From Hedera helix (lineage: Eukaryota > Streptophyta > Magnoliopsida > Apiales > Araliaceae), in the NCBI GenBank assembly GCA_947179155.2, contig OX359278.1, positions 30,570,773 to 30,634,772 of the forward strand: a stretch of DNA of 64,000 nucleotides, given 5' to 3'. The notes below the pieces were generated by a model that was not told the origin of the DNA, searched no databases, and was given only the letters and a program-made list of their open reading frames with translations. The position numbers were made by a program, and so were the translations under genes. Below are positions 1 through 11,235 of the stretch, one piece after another; positions within the stretch are counted from its first letter, which is position 1, and every line of letters starts with the position of its first letter.

Positions 1-351
1 GATAGAGGCAAAGTACATAGCTACAAGAGAAGCTGCAAAGGAGAGTGTTTGGATGAAGAAGTTCGTGACTGAACTTGAGGTGGTTCCTAGTATTTAAGGA
101 CCAGTTCCTTTATTTTGTGACAACACGGGGGCTGTTGCACAAGCCAAGAAACCCAAGTCTCATCAGAAATCCAAACACGTGTTGTGATAGTTTTATTTGA
201 TGAAAGAGATCATTGAAAGAGGAGACTTCACCCTGGAACAAGTTGACTCTTAAGACAACATTGCAGATCCATTTACTAAAGCGTTAACTCAACAGTAGTT
301 TAATTGTCACCTAGAGAAGATGGGTATTAGATACCATGGTCATTGGCTTTA
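1..351 (+). pseudogene. Ty1/copia RNase H C-terminus (element F)
   Basis: This is the last ~115 codons of a Ty1/copia polyprotein, read from base 2. The RNase H domain removes the RNA template during reverse transcription. Visible motifs are EAKYIA near the start, then FCDNTGAVA with the catalytic-type Asp, KPKSHQKSKHV, and the ADPFTKAL tail typical of plant copia RNase H. Four or more stops interrupt it (for example after VVPSI, a double stop after SKHVL, and one after LEQVDS), so it is dead. It is followed within a few bases by a purine-rich tract and then the 3' LTR. The rest of the element lies off the left edge. Family assignment is firm; the lineage within copia is not resolved. Confidence 0.9.
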
Positions 352-354
352 ATG

Positions 355-366
355 TAAGTGGGAGAT
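355..366 (+). other. Polypurine tract of copia element F
   Basis: The purine-rich string AAGTGGGAGAT sits directly before the LTR start, the usual site of plus-strand priming in plant copia elements. Confidence 0.75.
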
Positions 367-1581
367 TGAAAATAGTACGCACACAAATCAATCATATTTA
401 ATGTGATGTTGTATATACTTTGTAATCTTATTTGCTTATTAATAAAAGTTTATTTATACAAAGATATTTTTCTTATCCATATTTATTTGTTGATATTAAT
501 TGTGATAAACTCATAGTTTTTTAGCAATGCTTTTAGAATCATAATGATGATCATACAAATGAAATCTAAATTCAAGATAGCTTAAAACTAAAATTGTTCC
601 TAATCGTGGGATCACTAAAATTGGGTATTAGTGAATTCAAATAGATTAGTGCATACTATGCTTGCTCTTATAAAGAGGATGATTGATCTCATAATCATTT
701 GTATAGAGACACTAAAGTAATTATGTATGTGTTTATTAGCAAATAAGTTCACTAAACATGACTCACTAAATAAATACCTAATGGAGTTTTACTCAGCTGT
801 CAATAGAAATTCTAAATGTGATAGTAGTACGAGTGATTTTTGAACTTAAGATCATCATAGTATCTTATGTATGATAAGTTATACTTTCACATATCCCTTA
901 AGACCTTTAAGGTATATCAAAAGGTATGCTTAGGTATAATAAGTTGTACATGGAGATAAATAAATGGTCAACAAAGAATCTACCACTTCTAGTCAAAAGA
1001 GATAATGTTCTATGCGATTCAATAAATACCAACTTAGTAGTCCTTGGTCAAGGCATAATGAAAATTATAAAGGAGTTTCTAATTTCCATTAAATAGAGTT
1101 GTTCATTTGAGAAATGAAATGCATATGATCAAATAAAATTAGACTTGATAGTAAATTCATGTCTTATATTTGATTGGGACATTGTATAGCAGAAAGATTG
1201 AATTGTACAATAACTATTTACTGAAAGGTTTTTTTATGATTAAATGTTAAAATTTATATTATCTGAAAAGTCGTTGATCACTAAGGGGGCTTACCTTTAT
1301 TGTGAAATAAATATTATTTATTTAAATGAATTAAATATTTTAATTTATTTATTTAAATAAGATTAAAATTGTTCTAATTGATTTATAATACAACCGGTTT
1401 AAATATGGAGAACCTAAAGGATTACACCACAAAAGAAAAATATTTATTTAAGAAGTAAATGACATAATCGTAATAATAGATTTAGCATATTTAATTTATA
1501 CTATAGTGATACATTATATTAAATAGCTTAATATTTATTTAGTATTTTGAAAATACTAATTATAAATTAATAAGAAGAGTC

Positions 1582-1583
1582 TT

Positions 1584-1615
<32 letters not shown>

Positions 1616-1617
1616 CA

Positions 1618-1670
<53 letters not shown>

Positions 1671-1671
1671 T
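1582..1671 (+). repeat. (ATT)n microsatellite in the F LTR
   Basis: About 30 ATT units with a few ATC interruptions at the left end. Confidence 0.95.
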
Positions 1672-1784
1672 AGTTCTTAAATGGTTTAGGAATTAATTAA
1701 TAAGAGTACTCTTATATTAGTTCCTAATTAGATTAGAAGTTTAATTAAAAACCCAATTCCCAAATGTGTTTGGAGGGTTGACTA

Positions 1785-1797
1785 TATCTATAAATAA
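1785..1797 (+). promoter_or_regulatory. Probable TATA box of the F LTR
   Basis: The string TATCTATAAATAAG lies about three quarters through the LTR in its sense strand, as expected for the U3/R border. Confidence 0.6.
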
Positions 1798-2222
1798 GAA
1801 TAGTCTTATTATGGATTAAGATTACATGCACTTCCATAAGTATTGGAAGGGTACTCACAAGTTCTCTGAATCTAAGAAATTAGAAGAGAGAGAAAACTAG
1901 GGTTTACCATCACCCAGTTCTTGAATCATTAGTCTTCCTTTGTGGATCACCTCTAGAGGCCAAACACTTGAATGGTAACGTTGATCAAAGGAATCTAATC
2001 AGTAGAATTCAAGGAGAACATGAAGGAATTTGAGTTAAACACGTATATGTAGAAAACTAGTGTCTGCAAGGGTATAATTCTCTATATCCTTCTTGTCAAT
2101 TAATAGTCATTCATAAAGGTCGTTCCTAGTTATGGTTTGTAAAATTTTAAACTCTAATTTTACCATGCTTTTGCTGCTATTGTGCAATTTAATTGTCTGT
2201 TCATGAATATTACAATTCAACA

Positions 2223-2503
2223 TTAACAACTTCGAATTTTTTTTAATGAATCTTCTATAATACACAGCTAATAAAAGAAAACTTCGTACCCCCCGTTGGT
2301 ATCATCGGGTGCTCCCAATTAATTACTGCTTCTACTTTTACTTGGTGTACTAATATTTCATCTTGATCAATCACGTGCCCCAAAAATTGCATTTTTTCCA
2401 TCCAAAATTCACACTTCGAAAACTTTGCATATAACATTGCTTTCCTTAGTGTTTTCAACACTATTCCCAAATGTTCAGCATAATCTTCATGAGTCTTAGA
2501 GTA
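2223..2503 (-). pseudogene. Chromovirus E reverse transcriptase, C-terminal piece
   Basis: Downstream part of the interrupted RT. It reads KTHEDYAEHLGIVLKTLR, then FSKCEFWMEKMQFLGHVI and KVEAVINWE, the end of the chromovirus RT palm and thumb. After NWE a +1 frameshift occurs, and VRSFLLLAVYYRRFIKK continues in another frame until copia element F cuts it off. It continues the 7574-8120 piece across the insertion of A: the TSD codons for Tyr-Ser appear on both sides. Nonfunctional. Confidence 0.9.
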
Positions 2504-3962
2504 TGGTGTGCTGTCGCAGGCATCCCAAAAAAAAATCTTACTTTGAAAAAAATATTAATGTAGTAGTGTAAGTAAGAGTCGATCCCACAGAGAATGATTA
2601 ATTTAATTTTATGTTTTGTGAACCAAGATGGGGGGGGGTTTAATTAAAGAAATAATTTAAATAAAATTAACTAAAATAAATATGCAAGTAATTTAATGAA
2701 ATAAATGAGAAAAAAATGCATTGGTTTAAGTTAACATCCACTATCAAGAATTTACAACTGATCATTGATACAAGAATAAATCAATTAATATTTTGAACAT
2801 TCACCGTAGAAATAACTACTCGCAATGAAATAATTTTCGTCCTCTCTCCTTCATTTTATATAAGTAGAGCCACTTGGTCTAAATACACTTACTACTAAAC
2901 AACCTCCGGCACTTACTAAAGTTATAATTTAATAGCAGCTATAAGAATTAGAGAGATCGTTGAACTAAACAACAAAAGCCACTTATTTGCATTTAATTTA
3001 GATGAATATTCTTCCTAAGATAAAATAATCTTTTGATCTATAAAATAATTATTAAACTTAGTTGCTTCACTAACAGCAATAGATTAATACGAATAATAAA
3101 CTAGTATGAATCCTAGCAATTAAACAAATCAATCATAAAAATTAAGTACAGAAGAATATTCAATATTCAAAATATAAATTGAACAATTAAAATAAATTAG
3201 ATCTCACAGTGTATAAATCTTGATGGCTTCAATCACTTAAACCAAGAAAAATAATTTGGCCACAAATAACTATAGAAAACACCAAAGAAGAAAGAATTTT
3301 TTCTAATGAAAGTTGTCTATCAATTATATCTCAAGCCCTATATTTATAGACTACATAATCCTCCTAACCCTAGTAGGAATTATAATTTCTAAACCCTAAT
3401 AGGATTTTAAAATATAAAATAATAAAATATAAAATTCCTATTTATTTACCTATTCCAAATTGTAATTAGATTTATTTAATTTATTAGCTTCCTTGTACTG
3501 CAAATATAACCCACATGTAACAAGTTGTCATCACACGATTGCTGACCATATTGCGCCTGGGACCCACACGCATGAAATAAAGGAAACAAAGCTGCAGCCT
3601 CCACGCGGCCGACCACGCATTGCGCGGTATGTCCTGTTCCAAAACTCCCTCCGCGCATGACGTGTTTCTTTGCTTTGTTGACCTTCCCGTGCCAAAACGG
3701 CATCACTCTTACTGATACCGGTGACCCTTGCTTCTTCCTAGAGCGCATAGCGCAAATGCCCTTTGCTGGAATTTACCAAACTGTCATCCATTTTAATTAA
3801 TTCCTACAAAAATAAATATAAAAAATAAAAATAATAAAAAAATATTAAAAATAATAATAATGCATAAATTAAATAAATTATCTAAAACACTAAAAATATT
3901 TAAAAACTTACAAATAATTAAGTCTAAAATACCCAATAAATAGATATAAAATTGACTTATCA
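2504..3962 (-). repeat. 3' LTR of element A
   Basis: Aligns throughout with the LTR at 6186-7573 and with both LTRs of B. On the element strand it runs TGATAAGTCG ... CACACCA. It keeps a 44-bp GC-rich stretch (around 3583-3627) that its partner LTR lacks. Confidence 0.93.
3349..3360 (-). promoter_or_regulatory. TATA box in the left LTR of A
   Basis: On the minus strand TCTATAAATA, at the position equivalent to the TATA boxes of the other three LTRs of this family. Confidence 0.65.
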
Positions 3963-3978
3963 AATACCCCCACACTTA
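3963..3978 (-). other. Polypurine tract of element A
   Basis: On the element strand AAGTGTGGGGGTATT lies directly before the 3' LTR start. The same string precedes the 3' LTR of B. Confidence 0.85.
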
Positions 3979-5184
3979 AATCTTTGTTTGTCCTCAAGCA
4001 AAACAAGAACAAAAACTATAAAATTAAAACTACTAACCAAACAACATACCTGAGCAACAAACCAATATGAATTTCAACATTAACCTCAAACATTTTTTAA
4101 ATAATAACTCAAAGAAAATTTTAAAACCATACAAAATCTAGAGCTTTAACATATTTATTAATTTTACTTTATTCAAGACCTTTTGTGCGTGTGTGAATCC
4201 AAATATATCAAACCAATCAGAACTCAAATAAATTTATATAATCAAAGGTCAAATGAGAGATACTCAACACTCTATACACTCAATTTTAACATATCTCAAA
4301 GCTAATATAGACACACAAAAAATACAAAAAAAAATTAAAGGATCAAAAGTTTTTTCTTCTTTCTTCTTTCCTCAATAATATTTTTTCTCCATATATATTT
4401 TCTTTTCATAGCTCACCATTTTTTCTTAGTGAGTGCATTTTATGCTCCATCTCACTTTTTTTCCTCATACTTGACTGTGCAAAGACTTTTCAGAGTTACC
4501 CATATAACGAGCTTTTGACCAATGACTCCCAAACCAGTTGGCTTTAGGGAACTAGCTGTAGAGACACCCCTAAGAATCTATTAACTCGAGTAACAAATAC
4601 CACAAAATTAAACTAGTCAAATTATTTTTTTACTTACTATTTTTTTTTCTCTCAATCCTCCAATCATATATTTTTCTATATTAGACTTTAAAACATGATC
4701 AAAATAAGGTATAGAGAAAATTCACATCTTCCACAAGCAATTAATCAAATAAACTTCTTCCAAGTTAAAATTAGTTCAACACATATGGATATGTGCATAA
4801 ATTTTTAAAAAGTCTCAAATAAAGTAAATATTAACAATAGGTCAAAAATTCAGACTAAGCAAAAATTTATCATTTTTCTAAAAGTTATTAAATCAAAATC
4901 AAAATTTTATCATTGGCTTATAAATTAAAATCCAATTAACTCATTGCTCAAGCGACTCAACCTAAAAATAAAAAAAAAACTACCCCATTTTCGTAGGAAA
5001 CACGGTTACACTTAGCATGTGCAATAAGCCTTTAAACCCCAAAGTTACCCCCAAGTGAATGAGTTTTGTCTCGTGAGGGTTTGTAGTGAATTTACCCACA
5101 AAATTCAAATTTTTAAAGTTTTTAAAATTCCTTAAAAAAAATTCAAAATATGACCTAAAAATAACAAAAAAAAAATCCTAAATC
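3979..5184 (-). other. 3' noncoding internal region of A
   Basis: About 1.2 kb with no coding potential, homologous in reverse to 27970-29130 in B. It includes the inverted copy of the GATGGAGCATAAAATGC repeat near 4430-4460 and a conserved block near 5010-5100. It is an A-rich untranslated tail of the family. Confidence 0.8.
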
Positions 5185-5400
5185 CACTGACAATGGAGTT
5201 TGATGGCGAAATCGTTAAGTTTAATATTTTTGATGTCATGATATGTCCTAATTTTGTTTACTCTGTTGATGTGATTGATTCTTTAGCACAGAAAATTTCT
5301 GAAGCTAATGAAAATGATGAATTGAAAACGACATTTAGTCAGAGTTTTGGGAAAGAGAATGAAAAGTTAGTCTTGAGTGCCAAATTTTTGGGAATTAGCA
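5185..5400 (+). pseudogene. Inverted protease/pol linker fragment inside A
   Basis: About 70 codons on the plus strand, opposite to the rest of element A. It starts LTMEFDGEIVKFNIFD, the segment just after the protease in Athila/Tat-like polyproteins; the related LTMEFDG occurs at the end of the protease in element G (33671-33955). It ends abruptly at about 5400, where the minus-strand gag piece starts. It carries no domain of its own. The orientation implies an internal inversion or a template switch during formation of this non-autonomous element. Confidence 0.8.
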
Positions 5401-5404
5401 GCCA

Positions 5405-6014
5405 TGTTTGCAATTAAATTCTTTGCAGCTTCGGGAGTTATGTCCACCAAAGCTCCTCCACTAACAGCATCGATCATGCTCCTATCAGTGGACATGAGTC
5501 CTTCATAAAAAAATTGAATAAGGAGTTTCTTGTTGATTTGATGGTGGGGACAACTTGCACATAATTTCTTAAATCGTTCTCAATACTCGTATAGGGATTC
5601 TCCATGGTTTTGTCTCACACCATAAATGTCTTTTCTGATATTGGATGCCCGTGAAGCGGGGAAATATTTTTCTAAGAATAGTCTTTTCATCTCTTCCCAT
5701 GTGGTGATGCTTCCGAATGGTAGGTAGTAGAGTCAATCCTTAGCCAAATCTTTCAAGAAAAATGGAAAAGCTCTTAGATTGATTTGCTCTTCAGTCACTC
5801 CAGAAGGTTTCAGACTTGTGCTGACCATATGAAATTCCTTTAAATGTTTGTGAAGATCTTCACCTGTAAGGCCATGAAAATTGGGCAAAAGATATATTAG
5901 ACCAGCTTTTAATTCAAAGGAAATGTTAGCATCTAAATTATGAAAAGTTATGTTTAAAGGTTGATGGTTCAAATCAGAGACTGCAAGCTCTTTCAAAGTT
6001 CAATTTCTAGCCAT
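5405..6014 (-). pseudogene. Athila/Tat-like gag, N-terminal part (element A)
   Basis: Gag forms the particle that packages retrotransposon RNA. The start codon is at 6014, 149 bases after the PBS, but a stop follows within five codons (MARN then stop). The conserved core then reads TLKELAVSDLNHQPL, LIYLLPNFHGLTGEDLHKHL, GVTEEQINLRAFPFFLKD and, past further stops (a Trp codon has become TGA), LYEY, RFKKLCASCPHH and AAKNLIANMAA. The zinc-finger half of gag is missing and is replaced at 5400 by the inverted pol scrap. Element B retains the complementary C-terminal half. Family recognition is firm; it is not translatable. Confidence 0.9.
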
Positions 6015-6162
6015 GATTTCTATCCTTAACCTGCACAACTTAAATAAAATATGAAAACAAGAAAAATCTAAAATCTAAAATCTAAAAATAAATAAAAATA
6101 AATATAAATAAATCACTAAATTACAATAAAATTTACAAAAGCACAAAAATAAATACAATCAA

Positions 6163-6180
6163 TCCCCGGCAACGGCGCCA
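6163..6180 (-). other. Primer-binding site of A (tRNA-Asp)
   Basis: On the element strand TGGCGCCGTTGCCGGGGA, an 18-base perfect complement to the 3' end of plant tRNA-Asp(GUC) including CCA (tRNA sequence from memory). It lies five bases inside the 5' LTR. Asp priming is typical of the Athila lineage. Confidence 0.9.
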
Positions 6181-6185
6181 AAATT

Positions 6186-7573
6186 TGGTGTGCTATCGCA
6201 GACACCCAAAAATAAAATCTTAGTTTGAAAAAAATATTAATGTAGTTGTGTAAGTAAAAGTCGATCCCACAGAGAATGGTTAATTTAATTTTATGTTTTG
6301 TTAACCAAAATTAGGGGGTTTTAATTAAAGAAATAATTTAAATAAAATTAACTAAAATAAATATGCAAGTAATTTAATGAAATAAATGAGAAGAAAAAAC
6401 CTTGGTTTAAGTTAACATCCACCATCAAGAATTTACAACTGATCATTGATGTAAGTATAAATCAATTAATATTTTGAACATTCACCGTAGAAATAAATAC
6501 TCGCAGGTGAAATAATTTTCCTCCTCTCTCCTTAATTTTATATAAGTAGAGCCACTTGGTCTAAATACACTTACTACTAAACAACATCCGGCACTTGCTA
6601 AAGATTTAATTTAATAACAGCTTTAAGAATTAAAGAAATCATTGAACTAAACAACACAAGCCACTTGTTTGCATTTAATTTAGATGAATATTCTTCTTAA
6701 GATAAAATAATCTTTTGATCTCCAAAATAATTATTAAACTTAGTTGCTTCACCAACAGCAGTAGATTAATATAAATAATAAACTAGTACACATTATAGCA
6801 ATTAAACAAATCAATCATAAAAATTAAGCACGAAAAAATATTCAATATTCAAAATGCAAACTAAATAATTAAAATAATTTAGATATCACAGTGTATAAAC
6901 TAAAAATAATAATTTAGCCACACAAAACTATAGAAAACACCAAAGAATAAAAGGGAGAATTTTTTCTAATGAAAGTTGTCTATCAATTGTATCTCAAGCC
7001 CTTTATTTATAGACTACATAATCCTCCCAACCCTAGTAGGAATTATAATTTCCAAACCCTAATAGGATTTTAAAATACAAAATAATAAAATATAAATTTT
7101 CCTATTCCAAATTGTAATTGGATTTATTTAATTTATTAGCTTCCTTGTACTGTAAATATAACCCACGTGTAACAAGCTATCATCACACGCCTGCTAACCA
7201 TATTGCGCCTGGGACCCACACGCATGAAATAAAGGTATGTCCTGTTCCAAAACTCCCTCCGCGCATGACTCGTTTCTTTGCTTTGTTGACCTTCCCGTGC
7301 CAAAAAGGCGTCACTCCTGCTAATACCAGTGACCCTTGCTTCTTCTTAGCGAGCATGGCGCGAATGCCCTTTGCTGGAATTTACCAAACTGCCATCCATT
7401 TTAATTAATTCTTACAAAAATAAATATAAATTGAATAAAAATAATATAAAAATACTAAAAATAATATTAATGCATAAAATTAAATAAATTACCTAAAACA
7501 CTAAAAATACTTAAAAACTTACAAACAATTAAGTCTAAAATACCCAATAAATAGATATAAAATTGACTTATCA
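6186..7573 (-). repeat. 5' LTR of element A
   Basis: Partner of 2504-3962, 71 bp shorter, mostly because of a 44-bp deletion at 7233/7234 that removed the CACGCATTGCGCGG motif region. Promoter and leader features are otherwise kept. Confidence 0.93.
7001..7012 (-). promoter_or_regulatory. TATA box in the 5' LTR of A
   Basis: Minus-strand TCTATAAATA, aligned with the TATA boxes of the other family LTRs. Confidence 0.65.
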
Positions 7574-8120
7574 GAGTAAATCAGAATATCATCGATGAAC
7601 ACCATTACGAACTTGTCCAAGTATTGTTTGAACACTCTATTCATCAAATTTATAAATGCGGCTAACGTATTTTTCAAACAAAACAACATTACTAGGAACT
7701 CATAATGACCATATAGAGTCCTAAATGTTGTCTTAGGCACATCCTCAGGTCTCACCTTCAACTGGTGACAATCAGTTCCCAAATCTATCTTCTAAAAATA
7801 CTTTACTCCCTGTAACTGATCAAACAAATCGTCGATCCTCGGCAATGAGTACTTATTTTTTATTGTTACTTTGATCAACTCTTTGTAGCCAATACAAAAC
7901 ATTAATGATTCATCCTTCTTCTTTACAAATAACATTGGTGCTCCCTATGGAGACACACTCAGTTGAATATACTTCTTGTCTAATAATTCTTGCAGTTGTA
8001 CCATCAACTTTTTCAATTCGACTGGAGTCATTCTGTATGGTGCATTTAAAACTGGCATCGTCCCTAATACTAGGTCTATGACATACTCAATCTCTCTTTT
8101 TGGCGGAAGACCTGGTAAAT
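7574..8120 (-). pseudogene. Chromovirus E reverse transcriptase, N-terminal piece
   Basis: RT fingers and palm. It reads PVELKKLMVQLQELLDKKYIQLSVSP, then LFVKKKD, KYSLPRIDDLFDQL, FRTLYGHYEFLVMLF and the catalytic box VFIDDILIYS, at which point element A interrupts it. Stops occur within SVSP-GAP and before KIDLG, and several conserved residues are changed (GLTNAPATF is degraded). Upstream it is interrupted by B at 8120. The paralogous RT in C (20852-21595) is the best reference in the window. Confidence 0.9.
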
Positions 8121-8365
8121 TGATAAGTCGACTTTATATCAATTTATTAGGTATTTTATACTTAATTATTTGTGAGTTTTTAAGTATTTTTAGTGTTTTA
8201 GGTAATTTATTTAATTTTATGCATTTTTATTATTTTTATATATTTTTAGTAATTTTATATTATTTTTAATGTTTTTATTTTATTTTGTAAGAATTAATTA
8301 AAGCTTGGATGGCAAAATGGTAAAAAAATCGCTCAGTGGCAAAATCGTAAATTTGGCAGGATGCT

Positions 8366-8504
8366 GGCGCGCCATGCACGCATAGCAGCTGGCAACACCA
8401 CGGAAGGGACGACGACGTTTGGTTGGCGGACAGCTGTGAAAAGGAATGATCATGCAATGCGCGGTCGGCTTTAGTAAAAGAAAGGGCGCGCCATGCGCGG
8501 AGGC
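8366..8504 (+). promoter_or_regulatory. CpG-rich motif cluster in the B 5' LTR
   Basis: Three motifs on an AT-rich background: GGCGCGCCATGCACGC (~8367), TGCAATGCGCGGTCGG (8452-8467) and GGGCGCGCCATGCGCGG (8484-8500), 300-430 bp upstream of the TATA box. The equivalent cluster at 29398-29530 is partly CG-to-CA decayed. Function unknown; the position is compatible with a U3 regulatory region. Confidence 0.5.
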
Positions 8505-8800
8505 GTTAATAAAGAAAAGGAAAAAAAAAAAAAACAGCGCGTGGCTGCTGTTTATTCCTCTTTCTCTCTCATGCATGGGTCCCACGCGTCATCTATTCCT
8601 TCTCTCTCCATCGAATTTTTGGTAGCATGCTGACTAATGGATTCCAAATTGATATTAAAAGGAAGGCTTTAAATAAATTCCAAATGCAAATTGAAATTGG
8701 AAAATAAATAGGGATTTTTATATTTATTTTATTTTGTAATTTAAATCCTATTAGGGTTTGGAAAGTGTAATTCCTATTAGACTTAGGAGGATTATGTAGT

Positions 8801-8810
8801 CTATAAATAG
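8801..8810 (+). promoter_or_regulatory. TATA box of the B 5' LTR
   Basis: CTATAAATAG, ~845 bases before the LTR end, conserved in all four LTRs of the family. Confidence 0.7.
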
Positions 8811-9650
8811 AGGGCATGAGACCCAATGTAATATATAACTTTTATTAGTAGCTAAATTATTATTTGGTGTTCTCTACAACTATTAGTAGCTAAATTATTT
8901 TCTTTCTTGGTTTAAGTGATTGAAGCCATCAAGATTTATACATTGTGAGATCTAATTTATTTTAATTGTTCAATTTATATTTTGAGTATTGAATACTTTT
9001 CCATGCTTAATTTTATGATTGGTTTGTTTAATTTCTAGGGGTACTACTAGTTTATTATTCATATTAATCTACTGCTGTTGGTGACGCAACTAAGTTTAAT
9101 AATTATTTTGCAGATCAAAAGATTATTTTATCTTAGGAAGAATATTTATCTAAATTAAATGCAAACGCGTGACTTGTGTTGTTTAATTCAACGATCTCTC
9201 TAATTCTTAAAACTGCTATTAAATTAAATCTTTAGCACGTGCCAGAGGTTGTTTAGTAGTAAGGGTAATTTAGAACGCGTGTGTTTACTTAACTAAAATT
9301 AAGGAAAGAGGAGAAAAATTATTCCACCTGCGAGTAGTTCTTTCTAGGGTGAATGTTCAAAATATTAATTGATTTATTTTTGCATCAATGATCAGTTGTA
9401 AATTTTTGATGGTGGATTTTGACTTAAACCAAGGCTTTTTCTTCTTATTTATTTCTTGCATATTTATTTTATTTTATTTTATTTAAATTATTTCTTTAAT
9501 TAAACCCCCCCCCCCCCCCAATTTTGGTTTACAAAATATAAAATTAAATTAATCATTCTCTATGGGATCGACTCTTACTTGCACTACTACATTAATATTT
9601 TTCCAAAGTAAGATTTTATTTTTGGGTGCTTGCGATATCACACCAAATTT

Positions 9651-9668
9651 TAGCGCCGTTGCCAGGAA
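9651..9668 (+). other. Primer-binding site of B (tRNA-Asp, decayed)
   Basis: TAGCGCCGTTGCCAGGAA differs at three positions from the perfect Asp PBS in A. It lies five bases after the LTR. Confidence 0.85.
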
Positions 9669-9771
9669 ATGATTTTAATTTATTTTTGTGTTTTTGTAAA
9701 CTTTATTTTAATTTAGTAATTTTTTTTAGATTTTATTTTTTTTATATAGTTTTTCATAGTTTAATTGAGTT

Positions 9772-10326
9772 GTGCAGGTAAGAATGGAAGTCATGGATGA
9801 TTATGTCAATGAGATAACTATTTCTTCTCTTGAGCAACAAATTAATACCCTAATTTCTCTTGTTTATCAAATGGTTGCAGGTAATGTGCAACCAGTGGAA
9901 GCTTGTAGTATTTGTACGGCAATAGGACATTCAACTAATATGTACCCCATTTTTCGAGAGGAGTCCTATGAACAAGTCAATATAGCAAGTGATTTTCCTG
10001 GTCAACCCCAATGGAAATATGATCCCTATTCAAAAGCGTATAATTCAGGACGGAGGGATCATCCTAATTTTGGCAATGAGAATCCGCAAATGAATCCGTC
10101 TACAAATCAGAATTTCCCAAGTTATCAACAATACCTGCATTCATACCCCCAACAACAACAGGGCCAATCATTTAATTCTGATATGTCTTTAAAGCATATA
10201 GTTAAACAATTTAGCACTAACACTTTGCAATTTTAATAGGAAACGAGGGCAAATATACAGAATTTGGAAAAACAAATAGGACAAATGACAACCGCAATTA
10301 ATCAATTGGAGGAGCAAAGTTTTAAG
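9772..10326 (+). pseudogene. Athila/Tat-like gag, C-terminal part (element B)
   Basis: Reading from the ATG at 9772 or the in-frame ATG at 9793: VNEITISSLEQQINTLISLV, then a zinc-knuckle remnant CSICTAIGHSTNMYP in which the final Cys is Tyr. Next comes the conserved PGQPQWKYDPYSKAYNSGRRDHPNF segment and a Gln/Pro/Asn-rich stretch with QQYLHSYPQQQQGQ. Two adjacent stops at 10234-10239 precede ETRANIQNLEKQIGQM, the next gag motif. The gag N-terminus is missing: the leader runs straight into the C-terminal half, complementary to the loss in A. Not a functional capsid gene. Confidence 0.88.
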
Positions 10327-10865
10327 TAAGTACCTTCTCAAACGATGGATAATCTAATGGAGAATACAAGTGCACAAGTGTTAAGAAGTGGTAATGATAT
10401 AGAAGATCCAGAAAAGACAGTCCCTCCATCACCAAAGCAAGAGAAAGCAAACAACATCAATGAAGCGGACAGTGTTAATATAGACAATGATGTTATTTTT
10501 GATGATGACATGCCTAAGGTGGCAGAAGTTGTTGAGGAAATACACAAGGAAAAGTTAGAGATTGCAATTACCAACAATTTTGGAGTTCAAGGAAGCAGAA
10601 GCAATTGAGCTGAAACAAGATTTGAAGGAGGATGAAGCTCCATTAAATTCTTTGCCAATGATTTTTGATAATAATGCAATTATTTCCATTCCATTGCCTG
10701 TTACTCATAACAAATTTTTATCTTTTGTTTTGCAGGATCTCATTCTAACTTTAAAGAATCTTCATAGTCATCTCCAATATTTATTACTTGAAAAGGGAGT
10801 TGAACATTCATGTCGAATGCAAATGAGATTGAATCTACCGATGAAGAATAATGTGATGAATGGGG
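10327..10865 (+). pseudogene. Gag-protease linker remnant (element B)
   Basis: Continues the decayed polyprotein: PSQTMDNLMENTSAQVLRSG corresponds to the PSQT...ITLRSG motif between gag and protease of Athila/Tat elements. An acidic linker follows (10345-10608), then a frame change and unrecognisable sequence up to the insertion site of C. No protease catalytic motif is visible. Confidence 0.7.
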
Positions 10866-11216
10866 TGTGACGCCCCCAAATTCGGGCTCTTTGAACCTCG
10901 AATTTAGTGCTCACGATTCATATATTCTAACTTCATTTACCACTATTCCAAAAGTATTATTAATATATATTACATCATTATGGTTTAACATTATACAAAA
11001 GATATCTAATCAATTCCCCAGGGTCATCAACCTTTATGTACATATAACATTACTAGAATACATATTTCGCAATTGCAGCCACTAAATAGATTTAAAACTA
11101 TGGGCGAGGGACATTTCATCAATACTTCATTCTGACATCTTTCCTTTGCCTTTGTCTTTCTTATTTATATCCTCAGATATAATATCTTTGTCTGCGTCAT
11201 ATTAATCAGGCAAGAA

Positions 11217-11235
11217 TGAGCAACCGAAGTGCTCA
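11217..11235 (-). other. Conserved LTR hairpin, C left LTR
   Basis: On the element strand TGAGCA, 7-base loop CTTCGGT, TGCTCA: a perfect 6-bp stem. It is one of eight occurrences in the chromovirus-type LTRs of this window, all 330-610 bases from the LTR 3' end where that end can be placed. Confidence 0.6.

Larger units (their letters stand above)
367..2222 (+). mobile_element. 3' LTR of copia element F
   Basis: The LTR starts just after the polypurine tract (TGAAAATAG...) and ends ...ATTCAACA. It contains a TATA box and an ATT microsatellite but no coding potential. The expected copia start TGTTGAA seems to have lost three bases. Immediately right of 2222 the decayed RT of chromovirus E continues, so F was inserted into E. 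The partner LTR and TSD are outside the window, so the right boundary rests on the CA end and on where the E homology resumes. Confidence 0.75.
2504..7573 (-). mobile_element. Non-autonomous gag-bearing LTR element A
   Basis: A complete LTR element inserted in the RT of E, flanked by TSD GAGTA (2499-2503 and 7574-7578). LTRs are 2504-3962 and 6186-7573; on the element strand they start TGATAAGTCG and end CACACCA. The PBS matches tRNA-Asp. The internal region is only 2.2 kb: an N-terminal gag fragment, an oppositely oriented protease-linker scrap, and a 3' noncoding region. RT, RNase H and integrase are absent. This layout matches the published TR-GAG type (terminal-repeat retrotransposon with GAG); PBS and gag resemble Athila/Tat. 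It belongs to the same family as element B. Confidence 0.93.
8121..9645 (+). repeat. 5' LTR of element B
   Basis: Runs TGATAAGTCG ... CACACCA. It contains three GC-rich motif copies (about 8366-8504), a TATA box at 8801, and a C homopolymer near 9508 just upstream of the conserved 3' leader block. Confidence 0.93.

Noticed and set aside
6163..6180. tRNA-Asp-like sequence (also 9651-9668, 35895-35912) and iMet-like sequence (24504-24521, 47528-47545)
   Set aside because: Only 18-base complements next to LTR ends: primer-binding sites, not tRNA genes.
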